Made by a program: the position numbers and the translations under genes. From contig CAYZTR010000001.1 in the NCBI GenBank assembly GCA_964481575.1, forward strand, positions 1 to 64,000: a DNA stretch of 64,000 nt, written 5' to 3'. Below, in pieces: positions 50,239-57,925 of the stretch. This stretch comes from UQRS01 sp964481575 (GTDB lineage Bacteria; Bacillota; Clostridia; Oscillospirales; Acutalibacteraceae). Numbering within the stretch: position 1 is the first letter of the stretch; each line of letters starts with the position of its first letter. Below the pieces are notes generated by a model. It worked only from the letters and a program-made list of their open reading frames with translations, was not told the DNA's origin and searched no databases.

Positions 50239-50996
50239 CCAAACGAATCATTCCCTGTCTGGATATCAAGAACGGGCGGGTGGTCAAGGGCGTTAGCTTC
50301 GTTAACCTGGTGGACGCCGGCGATCCGGTAGCCTGTGCCAAAGCATATTACGAAAGCGGCGCCGATGAGCTGGTGCTGCTGGACATTACCGCTTCCTATG
50401 AGGCCCGGAAAACCATTTTGGATGTGGTCACCGGCGTGGCCGAATCCATTTTCATCCCCTTTACGGTAGGGGGCGGCATCAGTCAGGTGGCGGATTTTAC
50501 TGCTCTGCTTCGGGCCGGTGCTGATAAGGTGTCGGTAAACTCGGCGGCGGTGAAAAATCCCGACCTGATCAACGGTGCGGCTTATAAATTTGGCAGTCAA
50601 TGTGTCGTGCTGGCTATTGATGCCAAGCGAAAGGCAGATGGGTCTGGCTTTGAGGTATACATTAACGGCGGCCGGGTACCCACCGGTTTGGATGCTGTCC
50701 AATGGGCGGTGGAAGGTGTTCGCCGGGGCGCCGGTGAGATCCTGCTGACCTCCATGGACGAGGATGGCCAAAAGCAGGGCTACGACCTGGAACTGACCAA
50801 AGCGGTCAGCGATAGCGTGGGCGTGCCAGTTATTGCCAGTGGCGGCGCCGGTTGTATGCAGGATTTTGCCGATGCTTTTCAGGCGGGGCATGCCGATGCG
50901 GCGCTGGCGGCCTCCCTATTTCATTTTAAAGAGCTGGAAATCGGGACTCTGAAGCAATACCTGCGGGAGCAGGGCATTGCCGTCCGGATGGAGTAA
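50232..50996 (+). CDS. hisF: Imidazole glycerol phosphate synthase, cyclase subunit
   Basis: The 254-residue (beta/alpha)8 HisF makes imidazole glycerol phosphate and AICAR from PRFAR and ammonia. The catalytic Asp11 is in IIPCLDIKNG, the second Asp in VLAIDAKRKA, and the phosphate-binding segments FTVGGGIS and ASGGAG are present. ATG 50232 follows AAAGGAGG by 6-7 nt, inside hisH. AICAR phosphate made here is the ligand precursor of the ZTP riboswitch at 10.2 kb, an indirect link only. Confidence 0.96.
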   Translation: MLAKRIIPCLDIKNGRVVKGVSFVNLVDAGDPVACAKAYYESGADELVLLDITASYEARKTILDVVTGVAESIFIPFTVGGGISQVADFTALLRAGADKVSVNSAAVKNPDLINGAAYKFGSQCVVLAIDAKRKADGSGFEVYINGGRVPTGLDAVQWAVEGVRRGAGEILLTSMDEDGQKQGYDLELTKAVSDSVGVPVIASGGAGCMQDFADAFQAGHADAALAASLFHFKELEIGTLKQYLREQGIAVRME

Positions 50997-51009
50997 AGGA
51001 GAAATTCAT

Positions 51010-51684
51010 ATGTCAAAATTTACACCCAATGCATACATTTCCATGAAGCATACCATTGCGGCGCCGCTGTTGGAATCGGTGGCGGTGATCTGGGAGGCTC
51101 TGCCCCAAATCGGCGCCTTTATTCTGGCACTGGGGGAGACTCTGCCGGAGGAGGGATTCCTGCGGCGAGGGGAGAATATCTGGATTGCCAAAGACGCCGA
51201 TGTGTTTGATTCGGCCTATATTGCCGGCCCCTGCATCATCGACCATGGTGCTCAGATACGGCACTGTGCCTTTATCCGTGGGAACGCCATTGTAGGAAAA
51301 AACTGTGTTGTGGGCAATTCCACCGAGCTGAAAAATGTGATCCTTTCGGACAATGTTCAGGTGCCCCACTACAATTATGTGGGAGATTCCATTTTAGGAT
51401 TCAAAGCCCATTTGGGCGCCGGGTCCATAACCTCCAATGTCAAGTCCGACAAGACGCTGGTGACGGTGCGGGATGCCGATGTTCGGGTGGAAACTGAGCT
51501 GAAAAAAATGGGCGCCATTGTGGGGGATCACGTGGAGGTTGGCTGCGGTTCGGTGCTGAATCCGGGCACGGTGATCGGTCGTTGCTCCACCATCTATCCC
51601 TTGTCTATGGTGCGGGGGGTTATTCCGGCCCACAGCATTTATAAACACCAGGGCGAAGTGGTAGCCAGGCGGGAGAATCTGTAA
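51010..51684 (+). CDS. Left-handed beta-helix (hexapeptide) protein, UDP-GlcNAc-pyrophosphorylase-like
   Basis: A 224-residue protein. After about 70 helical residues it has hexapeptide repeats of a left-handed beta helix: IAGPCIIDHGAQIRHCAFI, GNAIVGKNCVVGNSTELK and VGDHVEVGCGSVLNPGTVIG. This resembles the acetyltransferase half of GlmU and related nucleotide-sugar enzymes, without a nucleotidyltransferase domain. The acyl donor and acceptor are unknown. ATG 51010 has AAAGGAGAAATT before it. It follows hisF by 13 bp and is probably cotranscribed, although I know of no link to histidine synthesis. Confidence 0.82.
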   Translation: MSKFTPNAYISMKHTIAAPLLESVAVIWEALPQIGAFILALGETLPEEGFLRRGENIWIAKDADVFDSAYIAGPCIIDHGAQIRHCAFIRGNAIVGKNCVVGNSTELKNVILSDNVQVPHYNYVGDSILGFKAHLGAGSITSNVKSDKTLVTVRDADVRVETELKKMGAIVGDHVEVGCGSVLNPGTVIGRCSTIYPLSMVRGVIPAHSIYKHQGEVVARRENL

Positions 51685-51733
51685 CACCGGGAACCAAAAG
51701 CTGTGGCAAAATCTACGGCAAATCAAAAATAGT

Positions 51734-51762
51734 TTGCGTTTTGTTCAAAAATAGGATATAAT
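51734..51762 (+). promoter_or_regulatory. Promoter of the Nudix gene
   Basis: TTGCGT (51734-51739), 17 bp, TATAAT (51757-51762), 36 bp before the start codon. Confidence 0.7.
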
Positions 51763-51797
51763 AATATGATAAGATAGGATAGAAAGGGGGCAACTGC

Positions 51798-52325
51798 ATG
51801 GAACGCTGGGATATTTTTACGGCAGACGGTCTGCCTACCGGCAAAACAGTAGTGCGGGGCAACGTGCGGTTGAGCCCCGGAGAGTATCATCTGGTGGTAC
51901 ATATCTGGGTTTTGGCGCCGGATGGCCGTTTGCTGATCCAGCGACGTTCGGATACCAAAGAGCTAATGGCAGGCGAATGGGCTGCCATCGGCGGTGCGGC
52001 TGTGGCCGGGGAGGATTCTCTGACGGCAGCCAAGCGGGAGCTACAGGAGGAAATGGGCATCAATGCAGATGAACAGCGGATGACCCTGATGCATCGGATT
52101 GTCCGGAAGAACTCCTTTGTCGATCTGTATCTGTGCCAGGCGGATGTTACTCTGGATATGTTGACGCTGCAGGAATCCGAAGTGGCGGAGGCCATGTGGG
52201 TGACACCGGATGAACTGGAGCAGATGATTGCCGATGGGAATTATCATAACTATGGCAGTGATTATTTTGAATTGGTGCTGGCCTTTGTGCGCCAGGTTAT
52301 CCAAGGGGAGGAGGTGCCCCGATGA
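51798..52325 (+). CDS. Nudix hydrolase, isopentenyl-diphosphate-isomerase-like branch
   Basis: A 175-residue Nudix protein, which hydrolyses a nucleoside or other diphosphate. The Nudix box fits GX5EX7REXXEEXGU: the segment from GGAAVAGEDSLTAA to KRELQEEMGI. The N-terminal ERWDIFTADGLPTGKT is typical of the group related to YfcD and IPP isomerase. The substrate is not clear. ATG 51798 follows AAAGGGGG by 5-6 nt. The stop overlaps the next start by 4 nt, so it is coupled to the RING/zinc-ribbon membrane protein. Confidence 0.87.
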   Translation: MERWDIFTADGLPTGKTVVRGNVRLSPGEYHLVVHIWVLAPDGRLLIQRRSDTKELMAGEWAAIGGAAVAGEDSLTAAKRELQEEMGINADEQRMTLMHRIVRKNSFVDLYLCQADVTLDMLTLQESEVAEAMWVTPDELEQMIADGNYHNYGSDYFELVLAFVRQVIQGEEVPR

Positions 52326-53269
52326 GTTATCAGGTAGAGGGGCAGGATTGCCCCATTTGCAAGAGCCATTTGTTTGAAGACGATGACGTGGTGGTCTGCC
52401 CTGTTTGCGGCGCTCCCCATCATCGGTCCTGTTACCAGAGTTTGGGGCATTGTGGTCTGGAAGCCCTGCATGGTACGCCCGAGCAATACCGTTCCCCTGT
52501 GGCGAAAGAGGCAGAGGAGGAAGCAGTAGACCGGCCCCATTGTGCCAACTGTGGGTTCCCCCTGTCCGGAACCGGACGGTACTGTCCCCGCTGCGGGCGC
52601 CCGGTGGAGGGCGATTCTGCCCGGAGCGGGTCGGCTCAGCCGCCCTATGCAGTGCAGTTTCGCGGTATTTCGGTGGACCCTTTAGGGGGCGTGCCGCCCC
52701 GGGAGGAGTTCGATGGGATTCCCGCTATAGAGGTAGCCAAGTTTGTCAATGTAAACACCCCCAGGTATTTGCCGGTGTTTCGCCGCCTGCAACAGGGAAA
52801 GAAGCTTAGCTGGAACTGGGCGGCCTTTTTGTTCCCGGAAGGGTGGCTGTTTTACCGAAAGTGTTATAAAGAAGGGTTTCTGTTTTTATTGCTTTCGGTG
52901 TTATCCTGGGCTTTGACGATGCCTTTTTTGGTGTTTGTCAGCGGGTTGCCGGTGCAGTCTAATGTCACTATGGAGCAGATGTATGCTCTGGTGGCATCCG
53001 CGGTGGAAGGGGGCCAGGTGACCTTGGGCATGATGGCTGCAACCTATGCAGGTTTGCTGCTAATGCTGGTTTATCGGATTTTGTGCGGCATTCTGGGCGA
53101 CCGGATGTACAAAACCCATTGTCTTGAGAAAATCCATACCATGCGGGAGGAACTGGAGGATTATGAGGAGTTTTTGCCCCGTTACGGTAGCGTCAGTCTC
53201 GTCCTTTTAGTGGTATTCTTTTTTATCAGCCAGTATATTCCCAATTTGCTGCTGAGTTTTCTCTTATAA
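52322..53269 (+). CDS. Zinc-finger (prokaryotic RING and zinc ribbon) membrane protein
   Basis: The 315-residue protein begins with a RING-like zinc finger (CPICKSHLFEDDDVVVCPVC, then HHRSC), then a second zinc ribbon (CANCGFPLSGTGRYCPRCG). The C-terminal part has three or four hydrophobic segments, after the motif SWNWAAFLFPEGWLFYRKCY, which is characteristic of DUF2628-like membrane proteins. The zinc fingers should face the cytoplasm. Prokaryotic RING proteins of this sort have been proposed to bind partner proteins; there is no evidence for ubiquitin-like activity in this window. Coupled to the Nudix gene by ATGA. Confidence 0.78.
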   Translation: MSYQVEGQDCPICKSHLFEDDDVVVCPVCGAPHHRSCYQSLGHCGLEALHGTPEQYRSPVAKEAEEEAVDRPHCANCGFPLSGTGRYCPRCGRPVEGDSARSGSAQPPYAVQFRGISVDPLGGVPPREEFDGIPAIEVAKFVNVNTPRYLPVFRRLQQGKKLSWNWAAFLFPEGWLFYRKCYKEGFLFLLLSVLSWALTMPFLVFVSGLPVQSNVTMEQMYALVASAVEGGQVTLGMMAATYAGLLLMLVYRILCGILGDRMYKTHCLEKIHTMREELEDYEEFLPRYGSVSLVLLVVFFFISQYIPNLLLSFLL

Positions 53270-53320
53270 AGCTGATTTTAAGTATGTGATAAATCTATTT
53301 TGAAAGAAAGCGGTGTTTTT

Positions 53321-54193
53321 ATGAAAGTGCGTAAAGCGGTAATCCCCGCTGCTGGGTTGGGGACTCGTGTACTCCCTGCGTCCAAGGCAGTTCCTAAGGA
53401 AATGCTGAATATTGTGGATAAGCCGGCGATTCAGTACATTGTGGAGGAAGCTGTTGCTGCCGGGATCACCGATATTTTGATTATTACTAACCGGGGCAAG
53501 AGCGTTATGGAGGACCATTTCGACCATGCCTTTGAGTTGGAGGCCAATTTGGCTGGAAAGGCCGGAAAAGAGGAAATTCTGGCTCAGGTGGAGGCCGTTT
53601 CCCATTTGGCTAACATTTTCTTCATCCGGCAGAAAGAGACCAAAGGATTGGGACATGCCATCCTTTGCGCCCAACAGTTTGTGGGGGACGAGCCTTTTGC
53701 CGTGCTTTACGGCGATGATGTGATCGTTGGGGAGGTTCCTGCCACAGCCGAACTGTGTGCTGCTTATGAAAAGTACGGAAAAGGGGTTGTTGGGATTCGG
53801 GAGGTTTCGGAGGAGGCTATCCAGAAGTACAGCTCGCTGGCGGTTTCTCCTCTGGAGGAGACGGTGTTTGCCGTATCGGATATGATTGAAAAGCCCAAGC
53901 CGGCGGAAATTCTGTCCCTTTATTCCATTCTGGGCCGCTGTGTGCTGCCACCGGAAATTTTTGGAATCCTGCAGAATACCCCTATGGGTGTGGGCGGTGA
54001 ATTGCAGCTGACTGATGCCATGAAAATTCTGGCCCGCACAGTGGGGATGACTGGCGTGGCCTTCAGCGGTACCCGGTATGATATGGGCAATAAGCTGGGG
54101 ATTTTGCAGGCCAATGTGGAGATCGGCCTGCAGCACCCTGAAATCGGGGATGCGTTCCGAGCCTATTTAAAGGAATTGGCTAAGACGCTGTAA
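53321..54193 (+). CDS. galU: UTP-glucose-1-phosphate uridylyltransferase
   Basis: A 290-residue enzyme making UDP-glucose from UTP and glucose 1-phosphate, for cell-wall polymers, glycolipids and galactose use. The nucleotide-binding loop AAGLGTRVLPASKAVPKEML is typical (GXGTRXLPXTK-like), with YGDDVIVGE and MIEKPKPAE further on. ATG 53321 lies 8 codons into the frame that opens at TTG 53300; GAAAG before it is a modest site. It ends at a strong bidirectional terminator. Confidence 0.94.
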   Translation: MKVRKAVIPAAGLGTRVLPASKAVPKEMLNIVDKPAIQYIVEEAVAAGITDILIITNRGKSVMEDHFDHAFELEANLAGKAGKEEILAQVEAVSHLANIFFIRQKETKGLGHAILCAQQFVGDEPFAVLYGDDVIVGEVPATAELCAAYEKYGKGVVGIREVSEEAIQKYSSLAVSPLEETVFAVSDMIEKPKPAEILSLYSILGRCVLPPEIFGILQNTPMGVGGELQLTDAMKILARTVGMTGVAFSGTRYDMGNKLGILQANVEIGLQHPEIGDAFRAYLKELAKTL

Positions 54194-54235
54194 CCGGATT
54201 TGCCGCAGCTGGTTTCTTTTCCTTCCAAACAAAAC

Positions 54236-54273
54236 GGGCCGCCGTTGGGAATGCTTCCCACGGCGGCCCATTT
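54236..54273. terminator. Bidirectional terminator between galU and the AbrB-like gene
   Basis: GGGCCGCCGTTGGGAA (54236-54251) pairs with TTCCCACGGCGGCCC (54255-54269, one bulge), with AAAAC before and ATTTTG after. Confidence 0.87.
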
Positions 54274-54286
54274 TGTTTGTTAAATT

Positions 54287-54709
54287 TCAGCGGGAATACT
54301 GGTTGAGCTGGTTCTCCAGGGCTTCGTACAGATGGCGGATGCAATCCGCACAGACGGCGTGACCGCCGTATTGCAGGATACCCATATTGCCGCAAAAGCA
54401 ACAGGTACTGCGATGCTTTTTCAAAATCAGACGGTCTTGATCCAGAAACAGATCCAGTGTATCCTCGCCGTCTCGCAGAGACAGATGGTTTCGCATGGAT
54501 TTGGGAAGGACTATACGCCCCTGTGCATCCATGTGCCGCAGCAAACCGGCGGCAGTATCGCCGCCTGCACTGATAAAAATCATTTGTTCCTCGGTGGTAA
54601 TGCTGACTGCATCGGTGCCGGCCTGCAGATTCCATTTCTCCCGGATATCTTTGGGGATAGAGATGCGTCCGGCGCGATCCAGATGATAACTGTAAAAAAT
54701 TTGCTGCAT
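54287..54709 (-). CDS. AbrB/SpoVT-like regulator with C-terminal zinc motif
   Basis: A 140-residue protein with two swapped-hairpin AbrB-like halves: HLDRAGRISIPKDIREKWNL and MDAQGRIVLPKSMRNHLSL, each with the R-I/V-x-I/L-P-K core. The C terminus adds CCFCG and CADC, probably a zinc ribbon. Such proteins act as transition-state regulators; targets are unknown. The ATG at 54709 follows AGGAG-like GAAAGGAAG. Strong own promoter at 54733-54761. The zinc tail makes it unlike short AbrB or MazE antitoxins, and no toxin gene is adjacent. Confidence 0.82.
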   Translation of the reverse strand: MQQIFYSYHLDRAGRISIPKDIREKWNLQAGTDAVSITTEEQMIFISAGGDTAAGLLRHMDAQGRIVLPKSMRNHLSLRDGEDTLDLFLDQDRLILKKHRSTCCFCGNMGILQYGGHAVCADCIRHLYEALENQLNQYSR

Positions 54710-54732
54710 AAGGCACTTCCTTTCTCCTGCTT

Positions 54733-54761
54733 ATTATAACGCGGGTTGACGTCATTGTCAA
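54733..54761 (-). promoter_or_regulatory. Consensus promoter of the AbrB-like gene
   Basis: On the minus strand TTGACA (54761-54756), 17 bp, TATAAT (54738-54733), a full consensus match. Confidence 0.9.
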
Positions 54762-54831
54762 TATTTGGTGAAAATGCTTACGGGTTGTCATTTTTTAACA
54801 GATAAAAGCCGCTGGTACCGAAGCAAGAGGA

Positions 54832-55314
54832 TTATTTGTGATAAGCGCTGCCTTCGTTGATTTTGAAGGCGCGATAAATTTGCTCCAGCAGCATAATCCG
54901 GGCAAGCTGGTGGGGAAAGGTCATGCGTGACATGGAAAGCTGCCGCGTTCCGGCCTGCTTCACCCTGTCGGACAGGCCATAGGAACTGCCGATAATAAAA
55001 ATCAAATGTCCCTGGCCGGACAGGGCGGCCCGATCCACCATCGCAGCCAATTCCTGGCTGGTGCAGCCCTTCCCCTCAATGCAAAGGGGGAAAACGGCGG
55101 CGCCGGCAGGAATTTTAGCCAGGATGCGTTTGCCTTCGGTTTCCAGGGCGGTCTGGATTTCCGCCTCCGAAGGGTGGTCAGGCAGCCTGACCGGATCCAG
55201 CTCGATGCATTGGAATTTGCATAGTCCCGACAGCCGCTTTTCGTATTCGGCGGCGGCACTGCGCAAATAGGATTCCTTGAGTTTCCCCATGGCCAGGAGG
55301 GTTACTTTTATCAT
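54832..55314 (-). CDS. rlmH: 23S rRNA (pseudouridine1915-N3)-methyltransferase
   Basis: The 160-residue SPOUT methyltransferase RlmH modifies pseudouridine 1915 in helix 69 of 23S rRNA. Family pieces are IKVTLLAMGKLKESYL at the start, IFIIGSSYGLSDRV (SAM-binding knot), and the invariant C-terminal SMSRMTFPHQLARIMLLEQI then YRAFKINEGSAYHK. ATG 55314 overlaps the stop of the upstream walJ-like gene (ATGA), with GGAAAGG about 10 nt upstream. The pairing with a WalJ-like gene is the usual one in Firmicutes. Confidence 0.96.
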   Translation of the reverse strand: MIKVTLLAMGKLKESYLRSAAAEYEKRLSGLCKFQCIELDPVRLPDHPSEAEIQTALETEGKRILAKIPAGAAVFPLCIEGKGCTSQELAAMVDRAALSGQGHLIFIIGSSYGLSDRVKQAGTRQLSMSRMTFPHQLARIMLLEQIYRAFKINEGSAYHK

Positions 55315-56099
55315 AATGTCCATACCTTTCCGCCGCTGGGTGGCGCGGCCTGCAGCAGGAAATCCTGATTTTCTATGTAGCCGGCAGAGAGCAGGGTGGC
55401 CCGGGCGCTGGCCAGTGCCAAATCGGGGAAATTGTTTTCCCGGCTCAGGTGTCCTAACACGATGCGAGTGGTGCCCGATTCCACCAACTGCGGCAGAAAT
55501 GCGGCGCAAGAGGCGTTGGAGAGATGCCCGTGATCTCCCAGTATGCGGCGTTTCAGTGGATAGGGATAGGGGCCGTTTTCCAGCATCATTACATCATGGT
55601 TGGATTCCAGCAGCACCAGATTACAGCCCAAAAGGGCTGTCTTTATTTCTTCAGTTAATTCTCCCATGTCGGTGGCGATGCCCATACGGACGCCATCCGG
55701 TGCGGTAACAGTGTAGCCGGAGGAGCCTTCTGCACAGTCGTGGGGGGTATTGAATCGATTGACTTGCAGCCCGGCGACCGAAATAGGTCCATCCCCCAGA
55801 CAGCAGCAATCCAGATCTTTCAGTTTGCCGACTGCTTCCAGCGCGTCCATGGTGCCTTCAGAGGCGAAAACCGGCAAATGCAGCTTTTTGGCCACGGCAT
55901 GCAGCCCGTTAACATGATCTATATGCTCATGGGTTACGAAGATGCCTTCAATGCCGGCGGGGTCAATTTGCTTTTCCTCCAACATGGCCAGCAGCGCCTT
56001 GGCGCTGACGCCTGCATCAATAAGAATGCCCCGGCCGGAACACCCCAGATAGGTGGCGTTGCCGGTGCTGCCGCTGAACAGGGCACAAAATTTCGACAT
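55311..56099 (-). CDS. WalJ/YycJ-like MBL-fold hydrolase
   Basis: A 262-residue metallo-beta-lactamase-fold protein. The metal motif is THEHIDHVNG, with further His in TPHDCAEGS, LGDHGHLSN and VLGHLSREN. SKFCALFSGSTGNATYL at the start is typical of YycJ (WalJ), a probable exonuclease linked to DNA replication and cell-wall stress in Gram-positive bacteria. The ATG at 56099 was chosen because the family starts there; the longer frame would run into the terminator of murA. It overlaps rlmH. Confidence 0.9.
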   Translation of the reverse strand: MSKFCALFSGSTGNATYLGCSGRGILIDAGVSAKALLAMLEEKQIDPAGIEGIFVTHEHIDHVNGLHAVAKKLHLPVFASEGTMDALEAVGKLKDLDCCCLGDGPISVAGLQVNRFNTPHDCAEGSSGYTVTAPDGVRMGIATDMGELTEEIKTALLGCNLVLLESNHDVMMLENGPYPYPLKRRILGDHGHLSNASCAAFLPQLVESGTTRIVLGHLSRENNFPDLALASARATLLSAGYIENQDFLLQAAPPSGGKVWTL

Positions 56100-56119
56100 G
56101 GTTTTCACTTCTCTTTCCG

Positions 56120-56157
56120 AAAAAACGGGCTGCCTCATACACATATGAGACAGCCCG
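56120..56157 (-). terminator. Terminator of murA
   Basis: On the minus strand CGGGCTGTCTCATA (56157-56144) pairs with TATGAGGCAGCCCG (56139-56126, one G-T pair), followed by TTTTTT (56125-56120). Confidence 0.92.
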
Positions 56158-56163
56158 AAATTG

Positions 56164-57450
56164 TTACAGCGCCTTTTTGCGAGCGAGAGGATTGTAATTA
56201 TCCACCCGTTTGATCTCCGCTCCCAGGGCAGAGAGCTTTTCCACGATGTTTTCATAGCCCCGGTCAATATAGACCACATCGGATATGGTGGAAGTGCCAT
56301 CCGCCATCAGGGCGGCGATGACCAGTGCGGCTCCGGCCCGCAGGTCGGTGGCTCGAACCGGCGCGGCATGCAACTGCGGCATCCCTTCAATAATGGCGAC
56401 TTTACCATCTACGCTGATTTTGGCTCCCATCAGGGTCAATTGCTCCACATACCGGAACCGGTTGTCCCAGACACCTTCTGTGACGATGCTGATTCCATCT
56501 GCAACCGAGAGCAGCGTGGAAATCTGGGGCTGCATATCTGTGGGGAAGCCGGGGTGAGGCAGGGTCTTTACATTGCAACGCTGGGGCCGAACCGGGCCGA
56601 TTACCCGGACGGCTTCGTCCTCCTCCTCCACAATGGTGCCGCATTCCCGCAGCTTGGCGGATATGGATTCCAGATGCTTCGGAATGACGTTTTTCACCAG
56701 CACATTTCCGCCAGTAGCGGCGGCTGCCACCATGTAGGTGCCCGCCTCAATCTGGTCGGGAATGATAGAGTAGGTTCCACCGTTGAGATGGGAGACGCCG
56801 CGGATCTTGATAACATCCGTCCCAGCACCCATAATATCTGCGCCCAGGGTGTTCAAAAAGTTTGCCAAATCCACAATGTGGGGTTCCCGAGCTGCATTTT
56901 CGATGACGGTCAAGCCTCGGGCTTTGACGGCGGCCAGCATGATATTGATGGTGGCTCCCACCGAAACCTGATCCAGGTAAATAGGACGGCCCACCAACTG
57001 CATTGCGCTGGCATCCACATAGCCATTGGTAATGGTGACCCTGGCACCCAGCGCCTGAAATCCTTTGATGTGCAGGTCAATAGGGCGCACCCCAAAATCA
57101 CAGCCACCGGGTGGCGCCACCATAGCCTGATGGAAACGGCCAAGCAACGCTCCGATAAAGTAGCTGCTGGCCCGCATGCTGTGGGCCATGTCATTGGTCA
57201 CCAGATGGGAATGGATCCCTCTGGGATCAATTTCAATGGTGCTTTTATCCAGACTTTTTACATTTGCGCCCAGATCATATAAAATACGAACAATATCTGC
57301 AACATCGGATATGTTGGGAACATTTTCAATACGGCAAACGCCGTCCGACAAAGCCACTGCCGGGAGAATGGCGACTGCGGCATTCTTTGCACCGCTGATC
57401 TCCACTTCGCCTTGGAGTTTCACGCCGCCGGTAATGACAAACTGATCCAA
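56164..57450 (-). CDS. murA: UDP-N-acetylglucosamine 1-carboxyvinyltransferase
   Basis: A 428-residue MurA, the first committed enzyme of peptidoglycan synthesis, adding enolpyruvate from PEP to UDP-GlcNAc. The catalytic Cys117 is in PPGGCDFGVRPIDLH, so the fosfomycin-sensitive Cys is present rather than the resistant Asp. GGVKLQGEVEISGAKNAAV at the start and GFPTDMQPQ later are conserved. ATG 57450 has a weak ribosome-binding site (GGAAG about 10 nt upstream). It has a consensus promoter at 57590-57618 and its own terminator. Firmicutes often have two MurA paralogues; I cannot tell which this is. Confidence 0.95.
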   Translation of the reverse strand: MDQFVITGGVKLQGEVEISGAKNAAVAILPAVALSDGVCRIENVPNISDVADIVRILYDLGANVKSLDKSTIEIDPRGIHSHLVTNDMAHSMRASSYFIGALLGRFHQAMVAPPGGCDFGVRPIDLHIKGFQALGARVTITNGYVDASAMQLVGRPIYLDQVSVGATINIMLAAVKARGLTVIENAAREPHIVDLANFLNTLGADIMGAGTDVIKIRGVSHLNGGTYSIIPDQIEAGTYMVAAAATGGNVLVKNVIPKHLESISAKLRECGTIVEEEDEAVRVIGPVRPQRCNVKTLPHPGFPTDMQPQISTLLSVADGISIVTEGVWDNRFRYVEQLTLMGAKISVDGKVAIIEGMPQLHAAPVRATDLRAGAALVIAALMADGTSTISDVVYIDRGYENIVEKLSALGAEIKRVDNYNPLARKKAL

Positions 57451-57589
57451 TCTGTTACACTTCCAATCTCAAAAAAGAGTTGTAACAGCGCAAATGGCGG
57501 TTACAACAGTAGTATCTCTCAAATCCGAGCAGATAACCATTTCTGCAAATGGGAATGTTTTTCTATCTGCGAATCATATAACTAGTAAC

Positions 57590-57618
57590 ATTATACATAC
57601 AAATGATATATTTGTCAA
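57590..57618 (-). promoter_or_regulatory. Consensus promoter of murA
   Basis: On the minus strand TTGACA (57618-57613), 17 bp, TATAAT (57595-57590). Confidence 0.9.
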
Positions 57619-57666
57619 ATGTTTCTTCCCTTGTTGCAAAAGATGGTGAAATTTCTGAATTTGCTG

Positions 57667-57784
57667 AAAAATGCGAAACACCACCAGCAAAAGCTGATGG
57701 TGTTTCAAGAGGGGTGTTTTGAGGAGGGTAAAAGTGTTCCATAGGGTGCGGCTCCCTATTCCTCCGGAACACGGGTTAATTATA
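57667..57784 (-). ncRNA. Candidate small RNA upstream of murA
   Basis: On the minus strand a TATAAT (57784-57779) is followed by a hairpin closed by GTGTTCC (57772-57766) and GGAACAC (57740-57734), with an inner AGGG/CCCT pairing. About 30 nt later comes a perfect terminator: GAAACACCATCAGC (57706-57693) with GCTGGTGGTGTTTC (57688-57675, one G-T pair), then a T run (57671-57667). The murA promoter starts only after this terminator, so the roughly 105-nt transcript would be independent of murA. The -35 is poor. A frame through it has no coding support. Confidence 0.55.
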
Positions 57785-57855
57785 GCATAAAGAATCTGAA
57801 AAAGGTGTGGTGATTTTGTGAATATTTTGTGAATTCTAAAAAAGAGGCTGCTTTT

Positions 57856-57884
57856 TTGGCATATTTTTTTCGGGTCAGCATAAA
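57856..57884 (+). promoter_or_regulatory. Possible promoter of the M23 peptidase gene
   Basis: TTGGCA (57856-57861), 17 bp, CATAAA (57879-57884). The start codon is at 57926. A sporulation sigma factor could use a different sequence here. Confidence 0.45.
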
Positions 57885-57925
57885 ATCCACTATCCTCGGC
57901 AACACTATTGCTGAGGTGAGCGACA

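Noticed and set aside
52322..53269. Ubiquitin-like conjugation system around the RING-like protein
   Set aside because: No E1-, E2-, ubiquitin- or JAB-like gene is adjacent; the neighbours are Nudix and galU.
54287..54709. Antitoxin of a toxin-antitoxin pair
   Set aside because: The AbrB-like protein is longer than MazE-type antitoxins, has two DNA-binding halves and a zinc tail, and no toxin-sized gene overlaps it.
56161..57282. Plus-strand frame of 373 codons opposite murA
   Set aside because: Antisense shadow; murA motifs on the minus strand are complete.
57563..57772. 69-residue frame on the minus strand before murA
   Set aside because: It runs through a hairpin, a terminator and the murA promoter; the composition looks non-coding.
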